Positions 26,132 to 33,766 of a stretch of DNA of 64,000 nucleotides are shown here, piece by piece. The notes beneath the pieces are model-generated. The model did not search any database and was not told where the DNA came from. It was given only the letters and a program-made list of their open reading frames with translations. The number at the start of each line of letters is the position of its first letter. The stretch's first letter is position 1. Source of the DNA: Actinotalea alkalitolerans (GTDB taxonomy: Bacteria > Actinomycetota > Actinomycetes > Actinomycetales > Cellulomonadaceae); assembly GCF_023369855.1 (NCBI RefSeq), contig NZ_JAMBPP010000014.1, positions 31,959 to 95,958 on the forward strand, given 5' to 3'. Made by a program: the position numbers and the translations under genes.

Positions 26132-26965
26132 ATGACTGCAGACCAGCGTCCACCCGCCCCCTCCAACGGCTACCGCAGGGGACCGGTCCTCCTGCGTGGT
26201 GGTCAGGTCCCCGCCCGCACCCATGACCAGAGCCTGCTCGCCCAGGGGGGTGCGGCCGACTGGGTGCACGCCGACCCGTGGCGCGTCATGCGGATCCAGA
26301 GCGAGTTCGTCGAGGGTTTCGGGGCGCTGGCCGAGGTCGGCCGTGCCGTGAGCGTGTTCGGCTCGGCCCGGACCAAGCCGCACGAGCCCGAGTACGTGAT
26401 GGGTGAGGCGATCGGCCGTGGTCTGGTGGACGAGGGGTACGCCGTCATCACGGGGGGCGGCCCGGGGATCATGGAGGCTGCCAACAAGGGGGCCCACGAG
26501 GCCGGCGGGCTCTCGGTCGGCCTGGGCATCGAGCTGCCCTTCGAGCAGGGCATGAACCAGTGGGTCGACCTCGGTGTGAACTTCCGGTACTTCTTCGCCC
26601 GCAAGACGATGTTCGTCAAGTACGCCCAGGGCTTCGTCGTCCTGCCAGGCGGCTTCGGGACCTTCGACGAGCTCTTCGAGTCGCTCACGCTCGTGCAGAC
26701 CCAGCGGGTCACCGAGTTCCCGATCGTGCTGGTCGGCACCTCGTACTGGAAGGGCCTGCTCGAGTGGCTCCGGGGACCTGTCCTCGACCAGGGCACGATC
26801 AGCGCCAAGGACCTCGACCTGATCGAGCTGGTCGACGACCCCCAGGACGCGGTGCGTCTGGTCTGCGAGCGCGACGCCGCGCGCCGGGCCGAGGAGGAGG
26901 CGGCTGTCGCCGAGAACGCGGCCGCCGAGCAGGAGGCCGAGCGGGCTTCGCGCGAGCACGGATGA
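26132..26965 (+). CDS. LOG family (TIGR00730) nucleoside-5'-monophosphate phosphoribohydrolase
   Basis: A 277-residue cytosolic Rossmann-fold protein of the LOG/'lysine decarboxylase-like' family. LOG proteins release the base from (cytokinin) riboside 5'-monophosphates. The signature is complete: VITGGGPGIMEAANKGAHEAGG and later LPGGFGTFDELFE (PGGxGTxxE), with SVFGSAR near residue 73. It is longer than plant-type LOG (about 190-220) because of an N-terminal 65-residue extension (SLLAQGGAADWVHADPWRVMRIQSEFVEGF), as in the Rv1205 group, and a charged Glu/Ala-rich C-terminus. Older databases call it lysine decarboxylase; the residues do not support that. Its stop overlaps the folP2-like start (ATGA), so the two genes are coupled. 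Confidence 0.92.
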   Translation: MTADQRPPAPSNGYRRGPVLLRGGQVPARTHDQSLLAQGGAADWVHADPWRVMRIQSEFVEGFGALAEVGRAVSVFGSARTKPHEPEYVMGEAIGRGLVDEGYAVITGGGPGIMEAANKGAHEAGGLSVGLGIELPFEQGMNQWVDLGVNFRYFFARKTMFVKYAQGFVVLPGGFGTFDELFESLTLVQTQRVTEFPIVLVGTSYWKGLLEWLRGPVLDQGTISAKDLDLIELVDDPQDAVRLVCERDAARRAEEEAAVAENAAAEQEAERASREHG

Positions 26966-27930
26966 CCGACCGCGTCGGGGTGCCGCCGGCCGGTGCGGGG
27001 CTGCGCCTGCGGGGGCGCGCGGTGGCACCGGGCCGGGCGGCGGTGATGGCTGTGGTGAACCGCACACCCGACTCCTTCTACCCTGCGGCACGGAGCACCG
27101 GCAGCACGGCGCTGCGAGCGGTCGAGCAGGCCGTGGCCGACGGTGCGGACCTGGTCGACATCGGGGGCGTCCGGGCCGGTCGTGGCCCCGCGGTCACCCC
27201 GGCCGAGGAGATCGCCCGTGTGCTGCCGCTGGTCGAGCAGGTTCGGCGCGAGTTCCCCGAGGTGCTGATCAGCGTGGACACCTGGCGGTCGGAGGTCGCC
27301 GACGTGGTCGCCGCGGCGGGTGCCGACCTGCTGAACGACACCTGGGCGGGTCACGACCCACGGGTCGTCGAGGTCGCCGCAGCCCACGGTGCCGGCGTGG
27401 TCTGCTCGCACACCGGCGGGCTCCCGCCCCGCACGGACCCGCTGCGCCCGGCCTACCCGCTGGCCGCGCCGGACGACGACGGCGGGCCTGGGCTCCACGG
27501 GGCCGGTGAGCGGCCGTCGGTCGACCCGCTGGACGGTGTGCTCCAGGACGTCCTGCGCACGCTCACCGCCGCGGCGCGGCGGGCTGTCGACGCCGGCGTG
27601 CACCCGCGCAGCGTGCTGGTCGACCCGACGCACGACTTCGGCAAGACCACCTGGCACTCGCTGCACCTGACCCGTCGCACCGACCGGCTGGTGGCGCTCG
27701 GGTTCCCTGTGCTGATGGCCCTGAGCCGCAAGGACTTCGTGGGGGAGTCCCTCGACCTCCCGGTCGAGGAGCGGCTCGAGGGGACCCTGGCGGCCACCGC
27801 GGTCGCTGCGTGGTCGGGGGCGTCGGTGTTCCGCACCCACGACGTGCGGGCGACCCGGCGGGTGCTGGAGATGGTCGCCGTGCTGCGGGGAGACCGCCCG
27901 CCGGCGCGGGTGGCCCGCGGGCTCGCGTGA
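26962..27930 (+). CDS. folP2: FolP2-type dihydropteroate synthase homologue
   Basis: A 322-residue cytosolic TIM-barrel protein of the dihydropteroate synthase family. VMAVVNRTPDSFY corresponds to the DHPS MGIxNxTPDSF motif, ISVDTWRSEVA to SVDT, and LLNDTWAG to the xNDV segment. However, the second DHPS signature (GGESTRPG), which binds the pterin/pABA region, reads DIGGVRAGRGPAV, as in mycobacterial FolP2, and the Lys/Arg region reads LVDPTHDFGKTTWHSL and LMALSRKDFVGE. Mycobacterial FolP2 is reported not to replace true DHPS, so the real substrate is uncertain. The location directly after the LOG gene, before a DUF3117 gene, matches Rv1205-Rv1207-Rv1211. The start overlaps the LOG stop codon and the end overlaps the next gene. 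Confidence 0.88.
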   Translation: MTDRVGVPPAGAGLRLRGRAVAPGRAAVMAVVNRTPDSFYPAARSTGSTALRAVEQAVADGADLVDIGGVRAGRGPAVTPAEEIARVLPLVEQVRREFPEVLISVDTWRSEVADVVAAAGADLLNDTWAGHDPRVVEVAAAHGAGVVCSHTGGLPPRTDPLRPAYPLAAPDDDGGPGLHGAGERPSVDPLDGVLQDVLRTLTAAARRAVDAGVHPRSVLVDPTHDFGKTTWHSLHLTRRTDRLVALGFPVLMALSRKDFVGESLDLPVEERLEGTLAATAVAAWSGASVFRTHDVRATRRVLEMVAVLRGDRPPARVARGLA

Positions 27931-29231
27931 ACCCACCCGAGCCCCGCCGGTCGCCCGTCGGACGACGTCCGCGCCCGACCCGGTGGCCGTGGTGGGTCCA
28001 GGTGCTGGCGGTGCACGGCGCGGCTCGGGCGCTGAGCGCGCTGGTCCTCGTGGTCGTCGCGGGTGCCCAGGAGGCCTCGCTGTGGACCGGGGCCGCGCCC
28101 TCGTACGTCGAGTACACGGGCCTGATGTGGGATGCGTCGTGGTACCGGCAGATCGCGGTCGAGGGGTATCCGACCGAGCTCCCGCGGGGGGCCGACGGCG
28201 CCGTGCTCCAGAACGCGTGGGCGTTCTTCCCGCTCTTCCCGACGCTCGTCAGGGTCCTGATGGTCGTGACCGGGGCGCCGTGGGAGGTGGTCGCCCCGTC
28301 GCTCGCCCTGGTGCTGGGTGCCGCGGCGATGCTGGTGGTCCACCGGCTCGTCCTCGGGGCGGCCGAGCGGCTCCCCGCGCGGGGAGGGGTGCGGGTGCCA
28401 CCCCGCGGGCTGGCGCTGGGTACGGTCGCGGTCCTGTCGACCGCACCGGCGTCCCCCGTGCTGCAGGTCGCGTACACCGAGTCGCTCGCGCTGCTCCTGG
28501 TCGCGGCTGTGCTCCTGGCACTGCGCGAGCACCGGTACCTCGCGGCGGTGCCGCTCGTGCTGGCCCTGGGGCTGACCCGTGCGGTCGCGCTGCCCGTCCT
28601 GGTCGCGGTCCTCGTCCACGGCCTGCACCGCTGGTGGGCGATGCGGGACGGTGGGTCGATGCGTTCCGCCGACCGGCTCGGGCTCGCGGTGCTGGGGGTC
28701 GCGAGCGCCGTGGCGGGCGTTCTCTGGCCGATCGTGTGCGCGCTGGTCACCGGCGTCCCGGGTGCGTACCTGCAGACGCAGGCGGCCTGGCGTGCGCGGC
28801 CCGAGGTCGTGCCGCTGGTCCCGTGGCTCGACATGGCGCGCTGGTTGGCCGGGCCGTGGGGCGTGGTCCTGCTCGCCGTGGTCGTGATGCTGCTGCTCGC
28901 CCTGGTGCTGGGGCGGACGCTGCGCGACCTCGGACCAGAGCTGTCCGGGTGGACCACGGGCTACCTCGCGTACCTCCTGCTGGTCGTCGAGCCGGGCACG
29001 AGCCTGGTGCGTTTCCTGCTGCTGGCCGTGGGTCTGGCCCCGGCGGTGCTGCTGGGCGTGGTGCGACTGCTCGTCGCGGGTGCTCCCGCGGCGCGTGCCC
29101 CGGGGGCCCGGTGGCCGGCTCGCGCCCTGGTCGGCGGGACGGCGGCGCTGGTCGTCCTGGGGGTCGCAGGACAGGTCTGGTGGGTCTGGACGCTGTGGCG
29201 GCTGATCCCTCCGGCCGACTGGCCGCCGTGA
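27927..29231 (+). CDS. PIG-V/Gpi18-like integral membrane glycosyltransferase
   Basis: A 434-residue multi-spanning membrane protein with around nine to ten hydrophobic helices. After a basic N-terminus and a first helix (VQVLAVHGAARALSALVLVVVAG) comes MWDASWYRQIAVEGYP, then AWAFFPLFPTLVRVLM; the acidic WD(A/S)xWYxxIAxxGY plus FFPLFP pair is typical of GPI mannosyltransferase 2 (PIG-V)-like actinobacterial GT-C proteins that use polyprenyl-phosphate sugars. Donor and acceptor are unknown; a role in mannosylated envelope glycans is inference. The GTG at 27927 overlaps the folP2-like stop (GTGA), so it is part of the same operon. Confidence 0.85.
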   Translation: MNPPEPRRSPVGRRPRPTRWPWWVQVLAVHGAARALSALVLVVVAGAQEASLWTGAAPSYVEYTGLMWDASWYRQIAVEGYPTELPRGADGAVLQNAWAFFPLFPTLVRVLMVVTGAPWEVVAPSLALVLGAAAMLVVHRLVLGAAERLPARGGVRVPPRGLALGTVAVLSTAPASPVLQVAYTESLALLLVAAVLLALREHRYLAAVPLVLALGLTRAVALPVLVAVLVHGLHRWWAMRDGGSMRSADRLGLAVLGVASAVAGVLWPIVCALVTGVPGAYLQTQAAWRARPEVVPLVPWLDMARWLAGPWGVVLLAVVVMLLLALVLGRTLRDLGPELSGWTTGYLAYLLLVVEPGTSLVRFLLLAVGLAPAVLLGVVRLLVAGAPAARAPGARWPARALVGGTAALVVLGVAGQVWWVWTLWRLIPPADWPP

Positions 29232-29399
29232 TGCTGCTGGTCTGCCGGCGCGGACCGGCCCGGACAAGTGGTCCGGGTGAACTAGACTGATCTCGGACAT
29301 CCGTCCGTTCGGCCTCCCTGAGCTCTCCACCCGACCCCTGGTCGGCGAGCGTCCGGAAGGTCTGCAGGGCGGGCTGGGACTAACGAGGAGGATCCACCG

Positions 29400-29567
29400 A
29401 TGGCTGCGATGAAGCCGAGGACCGGTGACGGACCGCTCGAGGTCACCAAGGAGGGTCGCGGCATCGTCATGCGTGTCCCGCTCGAGGGTGGCGGGCGTCT
29501 CGTCGTCGAGCTCAACGCGACCGAGGCGGGCGAGCTCGGTGAGGCCCTGACCTCCGTCGTCAGCTGA
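29400..29567 (+). CDS. DUF3117 small conserved protein (55 residues)
   Basis: A 55-residue cytosolic protein: MAAMKPRTGDGPLEVTKEG, then GIVMRVPLEGGGRLVVEL and a helical end NATEAGELGEALTSVV. It belongs to the DUF3117 family that is nearly universal in actinobacteria (mycobacterial Rv1211). Function is not established; the fold is probably a small beta-sheet with a C-terminal helix. A strong AGGAGGA ribosome site ends 6 bases before the ATG, and a TAGACT hexamer at 29283-29288 may be its -10, giving a leader of roughly 105 bases. It lies between the membrane glycosyltransferase and leucyl aminopeptidase genes. Confidence 0.92.
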   Translation: MAAMKPRTGDGPLEVTKEGRGIVMRVPLEGGGRLVVELNATEAGELGEALTSVVS

Positions 29568-29596
29568 TCAACGAGCCTCCGAGGTCACCGAGCGCC

Positions 29597-31237
29597 GTGC
29601 CAGGTCCGGTCAGCAGTCGCCGCGCGACGACGTCCCGACGGGCCGCGGGCCCTCGTGCGGGGGCTGAGGTGACGCCGGCGCCGGTCGTCCCGCAGGATCT
29701 TCCTGCGATCCGTGTGGTCCGTGGCACCGTCGCGTCCTCGACCCTTCTGCACGACGAGGGCGTGGATGCGCTCGTCCTGCCGGTCGCACCCGCGTCCGAC
29801 GACGACGAGGGCGTCCAGCCACGGACCGGGACGGCCGACGCGGCAGCCCGGTACGGCATCGACCTGTCCGACCTGGCCGACCGCCTCGAGGTGACCGGTG
29901 CGGCCGGTGAGGTGCAGACCGTGCAGCTGCCCCGGGGCGTCGGCACGTCGCGGGACCTGCCGTGGGACGGGCTGCCTCGTCGGGTCGTCCTGGTCGGCAT
30001 CGGTGCGGGCCGTCCGGCGGACCTGAGGCGTGCCGGGGCGGCGGTGGCCCGGTCCACCCGCGGGCTGCGTCGGGTCGTGACCACCACCGGCGCGGACGCC
30101 GGTCAGGACGGTGTACGCGCTCTGGTCGAGGGCTACCTGCTGGGCTGCTACCGCCACCCCTCCCGCGCGACCCGCAAGCCCCCTCCCGGACCCGCCGAGG
30201 AGCTCGTGCTGCTGGGTCGCCACACCGAGTCCGCGGTCGAGGCCGGTCGCCTGGCTGCACGTGCGACCTGGACCGCACGGGTCCTGACCGCGACGCCGTC
30301 GGACACCAAGAACCCGCAGTGGCTCGCCGAGCAGGCCCGGCAGCTGGGCGAGGCGGCCGGGCTCCGGGTCGAGATCCTGGAGCCTGCAGCCCTCGAGGAG
30401 GCAGGGTTCGGCGGGATCCTCGCCGTGGGTCGTGGCTCGGCGCACGGTCCCCGGCTGGTGACGCTGCGCTACGAGCCCCCGCAGGGCACCTCGGAGCGCC
30501 CGGGTCGTCACGTGGTGGTGGTCGGCAAGGGGATCACGTACGACACCGGGGGACTGTCCATCAAGGCGCGTGAGGCGATGGTCCCGATGAAGACTGACAT
30601 GGCCGGCGCGGCCGTGGCGCTCGCGACCGTGCTCGGTGCGGCCGCTGCCGGCCTGCGTCACCGGGTGACCGCCGTGCTGCCGTTGGCCGAGAACGCCGTG
30701 GGGGCGTCGTCGTACCGACCGGGTGACGTGCTGCGGGTGTACGGCGGGACCACGGTCGAGATCGCCAACACCGACGCCGAGGGACGCATCGTCCTGGCCG
30801 ACGGCCTCGCGCACGCCACGGCTGACCTCGATCCCGACATCCTGGTCGACGTCGCCACGCTCACGGGTGCCGCGTCGCAGGGGCTCGGCAAGCATCATGG
30901 GGCGCTCTTCACCCCGGACGACCGCCTGGCACGAGCTTTCGAGGACGCTGGTGCGGCTGCCGGGGAACCGCTCTGGCGGATGCCTCTGGTCGAGGACTAC
31001 CGCTCGGCGACCCGCTCGACCGTCGCAGACCTGCGGCACGTCCCGGGCGAGGTGGCCGTGGGAGCGGGAGCGGTGACCGCCGCGCTCTTCCTGCAGGCCT
31101 TCGTGGGCGCGAACCGCTGGGTGCACCTGGACGTCGCAGGCCCGGCCCGGGCGGCATCCTCGAGCCACGAGGTGGTCGAGGGGGCCACCGGTTTCGGTGC
31201 CCGGTTGCTGCTGCGCTGGCTCGCCCAGCTGCGCTGA
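29597..31237 (+). CDS. pepA: Leucyl aminopeptidase (M17, PepA family)
   Basis: A 546-residue cytosolic hexameric metallo-aminopeptidase that removes N-terminal residues from peptides. The catalytic C-terminal domain is complete: VVVGKGITYDTGGLSIK (metal Lys and Asp), MVPMKTDMAGAAVAL, the NTDAEGR signature in VEIANTDAEGRIVLADGL, and LVDVATLTGAASQGLG. The N-terminal domain (about 40-190) is the less conserved macro-like domain. A 30-residue Arg/Ala/Pro-rich extension precedes it, so the GTG at 29597 may be too early; other GTG/ATG choices nearby are not better supported. Its stop codon sits in one arm of a hairpin shared with the convergent O-methyltransferase gene. Confidence 0.93.
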   Translation: MPGPVSSRRATTSRRAAGPRAGAEVTPAPVVPQDLPAIRVVRGTVASSTLLHDEGVDALVLPVAPASDDDEGVQPRTGTADAAARYGIDLSDLADRLEVTGAAGEVQTVQLPRGVGTSRDLPWDGLPRRVVLVGIGAGRPADLRRAGAAVARSTRGLRRVVTTTGADAGQDGVRALVEGYLLGCYRHPSRATRKPPPGPAEELVLLGRHTESAVEAGRLAARATWTARVLTATPSDTKNPQWLAEQARQLGEAAGLRVEILEPAALEEAGFGGILAVGRGSAHGPRLVTLRYEPPQGTSERPGRHVVVVGKGITYDTGGLSIKAREAMVPMKTDMAGAAVALATVLGAAAAGLRHRVTAVLPLAENAVGASSYRPGDVLRVYGGTTVEIANTDAEGRIVLADGLAHATADLDPDILVDVATLTGAASQGLGKHHGALFTPDDRLARAFEDAGAAAGEPLWRMPLVEDYRSATRSTVADLRHVPGEVAVGAGAVTAALFLQAFVGANRWVHLDVAGPARAASSSHEVVEGATGFGARLLLRWLAQLR

Positions 31238-31253
31238 GGTCCGTCCTCAGCGC
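31231..31253. terminator. Bidirectional terminator containing both stop codons
   Basis: GCGCTGAGG-tccgt-CCTCAGCGC, a perfect 9-bp stem with a five-base loop. The aminopeptidase TGA (31235-31237) lies in the left arm and the O-methyltransferase stop (31247-31249, minus strand) in the right arm. Confidence 0.75.
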
Positions 31254-31888
31254 TTGGCGGCCAGCAGGAGGCCGTCGCCCGAGGGCAGCAGCGCAGGCAC
31301 CAGACGCTCGTCGGTGCGCAGCGACCGGGCCACCTCACGCAGGGTCGTGGTGACCTCGTCGCGTCGAGCCGGGTCGGGCACGCGGTCGTGCCCCAGTGCG
31401 CGTGGGACGGCCAGCACACCGCCGGGCCGCAGCAGACGCAGGGCCTGGTCGATGTGGGCGGGCAGGTCGAGCACGTCTGCGTCGGCCACGACCATGTCGT
31501 AGGCGCCGTCGGTCAGGCGGGGGAGGACCTCGTGCGCGCGGCCGGTGATCGTCCTGGCCCGGGTGGTGCGGATCCCTGCCTCGGCGAACGCCTGCTTGGC
31601 AGCCCGCTGGTGCTCGGCCTCGACGTCGATGCTGGTCAGGACACCCTCGGGTGCCATCCCGCGTAGGAGCCACAGGCCCGAGACGCCCGCGCCGGTCCCG
31701 ATCTCGACGACCGCCGTCGCGCGCAGCGCTGCCGCCACGAGCTGCAGGACGGCTCCCGTGCCGGGGCTGACCGCGGCGCAGCCCAGCTGGGCGGCCCGGT
31801 CGGTCGCCGCGAGCAGGGCGTCGTCGAGAACGACGAAGTCCTCGCTGTAGGCCCAGCTCGCGGACTTGGCGGACGCGTCGGCGGCGAT
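31247..31888 (-). CDS. SAM-dependent O-methyltransferase (Rv1220c-like) with probable ATC start
   Basis: A 213-residue cytosolic class I methyltransferase of the catechol/caffeoyl-CoA O-methyltransferase type. The SAM site is AVVEIGTGAGVSGLWLLRGM, followed by VLTSIDVEAEHQRAAKQAFAEAG, ITGRAHEVLPRL and YDMVVADAD; the N-terminal ASWAYSEDFVVLDDALLAATDRAAQLG region matches homologues encoded opposite sigE. No ATG, GTG or TTG occurs in frame between the upstream stop (31934-31936) and a GTG at 31738, which would remove 50 conserved residues. GGAGG followed by CCACC and ATC at 31888 gives a good ribosome site and spacing, and TAGCAT (31931-31936) is a plausible -10. I therefore place the start at ATC, which is rare; a sequencing error is the alternative. 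Confidence 0.8.
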   Translation of the reverse strand: MAADASAKSASWAYSEDFVVLDDALLAATDRAAQLGCAAVSPGTGAVLQLVAAALRATAVVEIGTGAGVSGLWLLRGMAPEGVLTSIDVEAEHQRAAKQAFAEAGIRTTRARTITGRAHEVLPRLTDGAYDMVVADADVLDLPAHIDQALRLLRPGGVLAVPRALGHDRVPDPARRDEVTTTLREVARSLRTDERLVPALLPSGDGLLLAAKR

Positions 31889-31930
31889 GGTGGCCTCCAG
31901 GGGCTCTGCGACGGGTGAGGATCTGGCCTG

Positions 31931-31936
31931 ATGCTA
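31931..31936 (-). promoter_or_regulatory. Candidate -10 hexamer (TAGCAT) of the O-methyltransferase gene
   Basis: On the minus strand TAGCAT lies 42 bases before the proposed ATC start, leaving a short leader that contains the GGAGG ribosome site. Confidence 0.4.
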
Positions 31937-31986
31937 CCGCCGCGAGCCGGTGCGCACCGGCGGCAGGGACGTCTCCAGGTCTTCAC

Positions 31987-32013
31987 GGAACATGTACGAC
32001 TCCTGGCTCGTTG
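31987..32013 (+). promoter_or_regulatory. Sigma-E-type ECF promoter of sigE
   Basis: GGAAC (31987-31991), a 17-base spacer and CGTTG (32009-32013) match the GGAAC/GTT promoters used by actinobacterial SigE/SigH-type ECF factors. The -10 lies in a 6-1-6 dyad, CTCGTT-g-AACGAG (32007-32019). Transcription would start near 32020, with GGGAG and the GTG at 32040 following, which fits autoregulation of sigE. Confidence 0.75.
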
Positions 32014-32039
32014 AACGAGCACGGCCTGGGAGACTGGTC

Positions 32040-32750
32040 GTGACCGAGGGACGGAGGACGCGGGTGGTACCGGACACGGGCGCTGCCGACGTCGGGCGTG
32101 CCCTGGACGCCATCGAGCCCGCGGAGTACCAGGCGCCGGGCTGGGAGCAGATCGTCACCGACCACTCCGCCCGCGTGTACCGCCTCGCGTACCGGCTCAC
32201 CGGCAACCAGCACGACGCCGAGGACCTCACCCAGGAGACGTTCATCCGGGTGTTCCGGTCGTTGTCGAGCTACACGCCGGGCACGTTCGAGGGCTGGCTG
32301 CACCGCATCACCACCAACCTCTTCCTCGACCAGGTCCGCCGTCGACGACGGATCCGGATGGACCCGTTGGGCGACGACGCCGACCAGGTGCCCGGCGGGA
32401 CCGGCCTGGGGACGCCCGAACGCGGCTACGAGCACGCGAACCTCGACCACGACGTGCAGCACGCCCTGGACCTTCTCTCGCCCGAGTACCGCGCCGCCGT
32501 GGTGCTCTGTGACATCGAGGGGCTGTCCTACGAGGAGATCGCGGTCACGCTCGGCATCAAGCTCGGCACCGTCCGCTCCAGGATCCATCGCGCCCGCGCC
32601 CAGCTGCGTGACACGCTCGCGCACCGTGCTCCTCGGCCCGTCCTGGACGGCGGGTCCAGCGCGGCGCACCCGCCCGCGCCGGCCCGGACGGGCCAGCATG
32701 ACCAGGGGGTGCCTCGGGCCCGGTCCGAGGTCCGGGTGGGCGCACGATGA
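32040..32750 (+). CDS. sigE: ECF RNA polymerase sigma factor SigE
   Basis: A 236-residue ECF sigma factor (two-domain) directing RNA polymerase to envelope-stress genes. Region 2 is [32 protein letters not shown] with [22 protein letters not shown]; region 4 is [44 protein letters not shown] with the helix-turn-helix. A 35-residue tail follows. The start is placed at the GTG 32040 because a sigma-E-like promoter lies at 31987-32013 and GGGAG is 7 bases before the GTG; an open frame from 31950 would run through the promoter. The next gene, the zinc-containing anti-sigma factor, overlaps by 4 bases (ATGA). The order sigE-rseA-htrA-tatB is as in mycobacteria (Rv1221-Rv1224). Confidence 0.94.
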   Translation: MTEGRRTRVVPDTGAADVGRALDAIEPAEYQAPGWEQIVTDHSARVYRLAYRLTGNQHDAEDLTQETFIRVFRSLSSYTPGTFEGWLHRITTNLFLDQVRRRRRIRMDPLGDDADQVPGGTGLGTPERGYEHANLDHDVQHALDLLSPEYRAAVVLCDIEGLSYEEIAVTLGIKLGTVRSRIHRARAQLRDTLAHRAPRPVLDGGSSAAHPPAPARTGQHDQGVPRARSEVRVGAR

Positions 32751-33766
32751 CCCACCTGGGTACCCAGATCAGTGCCCTGGCCGACGGGCAGCTGTCGCCG
32801 ACGGCCACCGAGCGGGCCCTGGCCCACGTCGCGACGTGCCCCGCGTGCGCGACCGAGCTCGCGGCGGCCCGTGCCGCCCGTCGGGCGCTCACCGCTGCGA
32901 TGGACGTGCCGTGCGCGCCCGAGCTGACAGCGCGACTGATGGCGCTGGGGCATCACCGACCCGCGCACGCCGAGGGTGCCACGAGCGGCGAGCGCCCCCG
33001 CGTCACGCACGACGGGGTCCGGTCCTCGAGCGGGGCGCCGCTGCCCGGTTCGCGGCCCGAGGGTTCGCTCCCTCCCGGGTGCCTGGACGGCAACCTGGCC
33101 CGTCGACGGCGGGTCACCGGCCGGTGGGTCGTCGTGGCGGCCGCAGGCGCCGGGGTGCTGATCTCGGGTCTGGTCACTCTCGGGGAGCGTCCTGACGTCG
33201 CCCCGGCGGCGCACCCGGCGCACGCGTTGACCTTGCTCGGCCGGGCTGCGCAGGCCCAGCCCGGCACGGTGGACCTGGGTGAGGCCCGGCGGGCGGTGCT
33301 GGTCCGGGCCGGTGACGGCCCGCTCGAGGCGCCGGAGGGCCATCTCGCGGTCCTCGAGTGGCTCGAGCGTCACCACTGGACCTCTCCCGAGCGGCTGCCC
33401 GAGGGGTTCGCGGTGACCGCGGTCAGGACCGACGGTGATGCCACCGGGCGTCGGACGCTGGAGATCGACCTGTCGGGCGACAACGGCACGATCGTGATCT
33501 GCGAGGAGCAGGGTCGTCTCGACCCGGCCGCCGTCGCGCGGAGCATGACGGTCGACCTCGACGGGAAGGTCGTCCACGTCCTGTCCGTGGAGCCGTGGCA
33601 CGGGGTGTGGCAGTCGGGCGAGACCGTGGTCAGCGTCGTGGCAGACGTCCCTCCCGCGGTGCTGGAGCAGCTCGTGGGAGCTTTCCCCACGCGTGACTAC
33701 GACGACGGCGTGCCCGCGCGCATCTCGCGCGGCTGGGCGGTCCTGGCAGGATCATGGAACCCGTGA
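32747..33766 (+). CDS. rseA: Anti-sigma factor RseA-like, zinc-binding (ZAS)
   Basis: A 339-residue single-pass membrane protein predicted to hold SigE inactive. The N-terminal cytosolic domain begins with [46 protein letters not shown] is the HxxxCxxC zinc motif of ZAS anti-sigma factors. After a Pro/Gly/Ser-rich linker there is one membrane helix ([20 protein letters not shown], about residues 125-145) and an extracytoplasmic domain of 190 residues with [41 protein letters not shown], which resembles the sensory domain of membrane anti-sigma proteins. Mycobacterial RseA is shorter and lacks this extension as I recall, so the large outer domain may sense wall stress. Its start overlaps sigE (ATGA) and its end overlaps htrA. 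Confidence 0.9.
   Translation: MTHLGTQISALADGQLSPTATERALAHVATCPACATELAAARAARRALTAAMDVPCAPELTARLMALGHHRPAHAEGATSGERPRVTHDGVRSSSGAPLPGSRPEGSLPPGCLDGNLARRRRVTGRWVVVAAAGAGVLISGLVTLGERPDVAPAAHPAHALTLLGRAAQAQPGTVDLGEARRAVLVRAGDGPLEAPEGHLAVLEWLERHHWTSPERLPEGFAVTAVRTDGDATGRRTLEIDLSGDNGTIVICEEQGRLDPAAVARSMTVDLDGKVVHVLSVEPWHGVWQSGETVVSVVADVPPAVLEQLVGAFPTRDYDDGVPARISRGWAVLAGSWNP

Noticed and set aside
31950..32039. An upstream in-frame start for sigE (GTG 31950 or ATG 31992)
   Set aside because: These would lie in or before the sigma-E-type promoter at 31987-32013, so they would not be on the transcript; the GTG at 32040 has a ribosome site and correct spacing.
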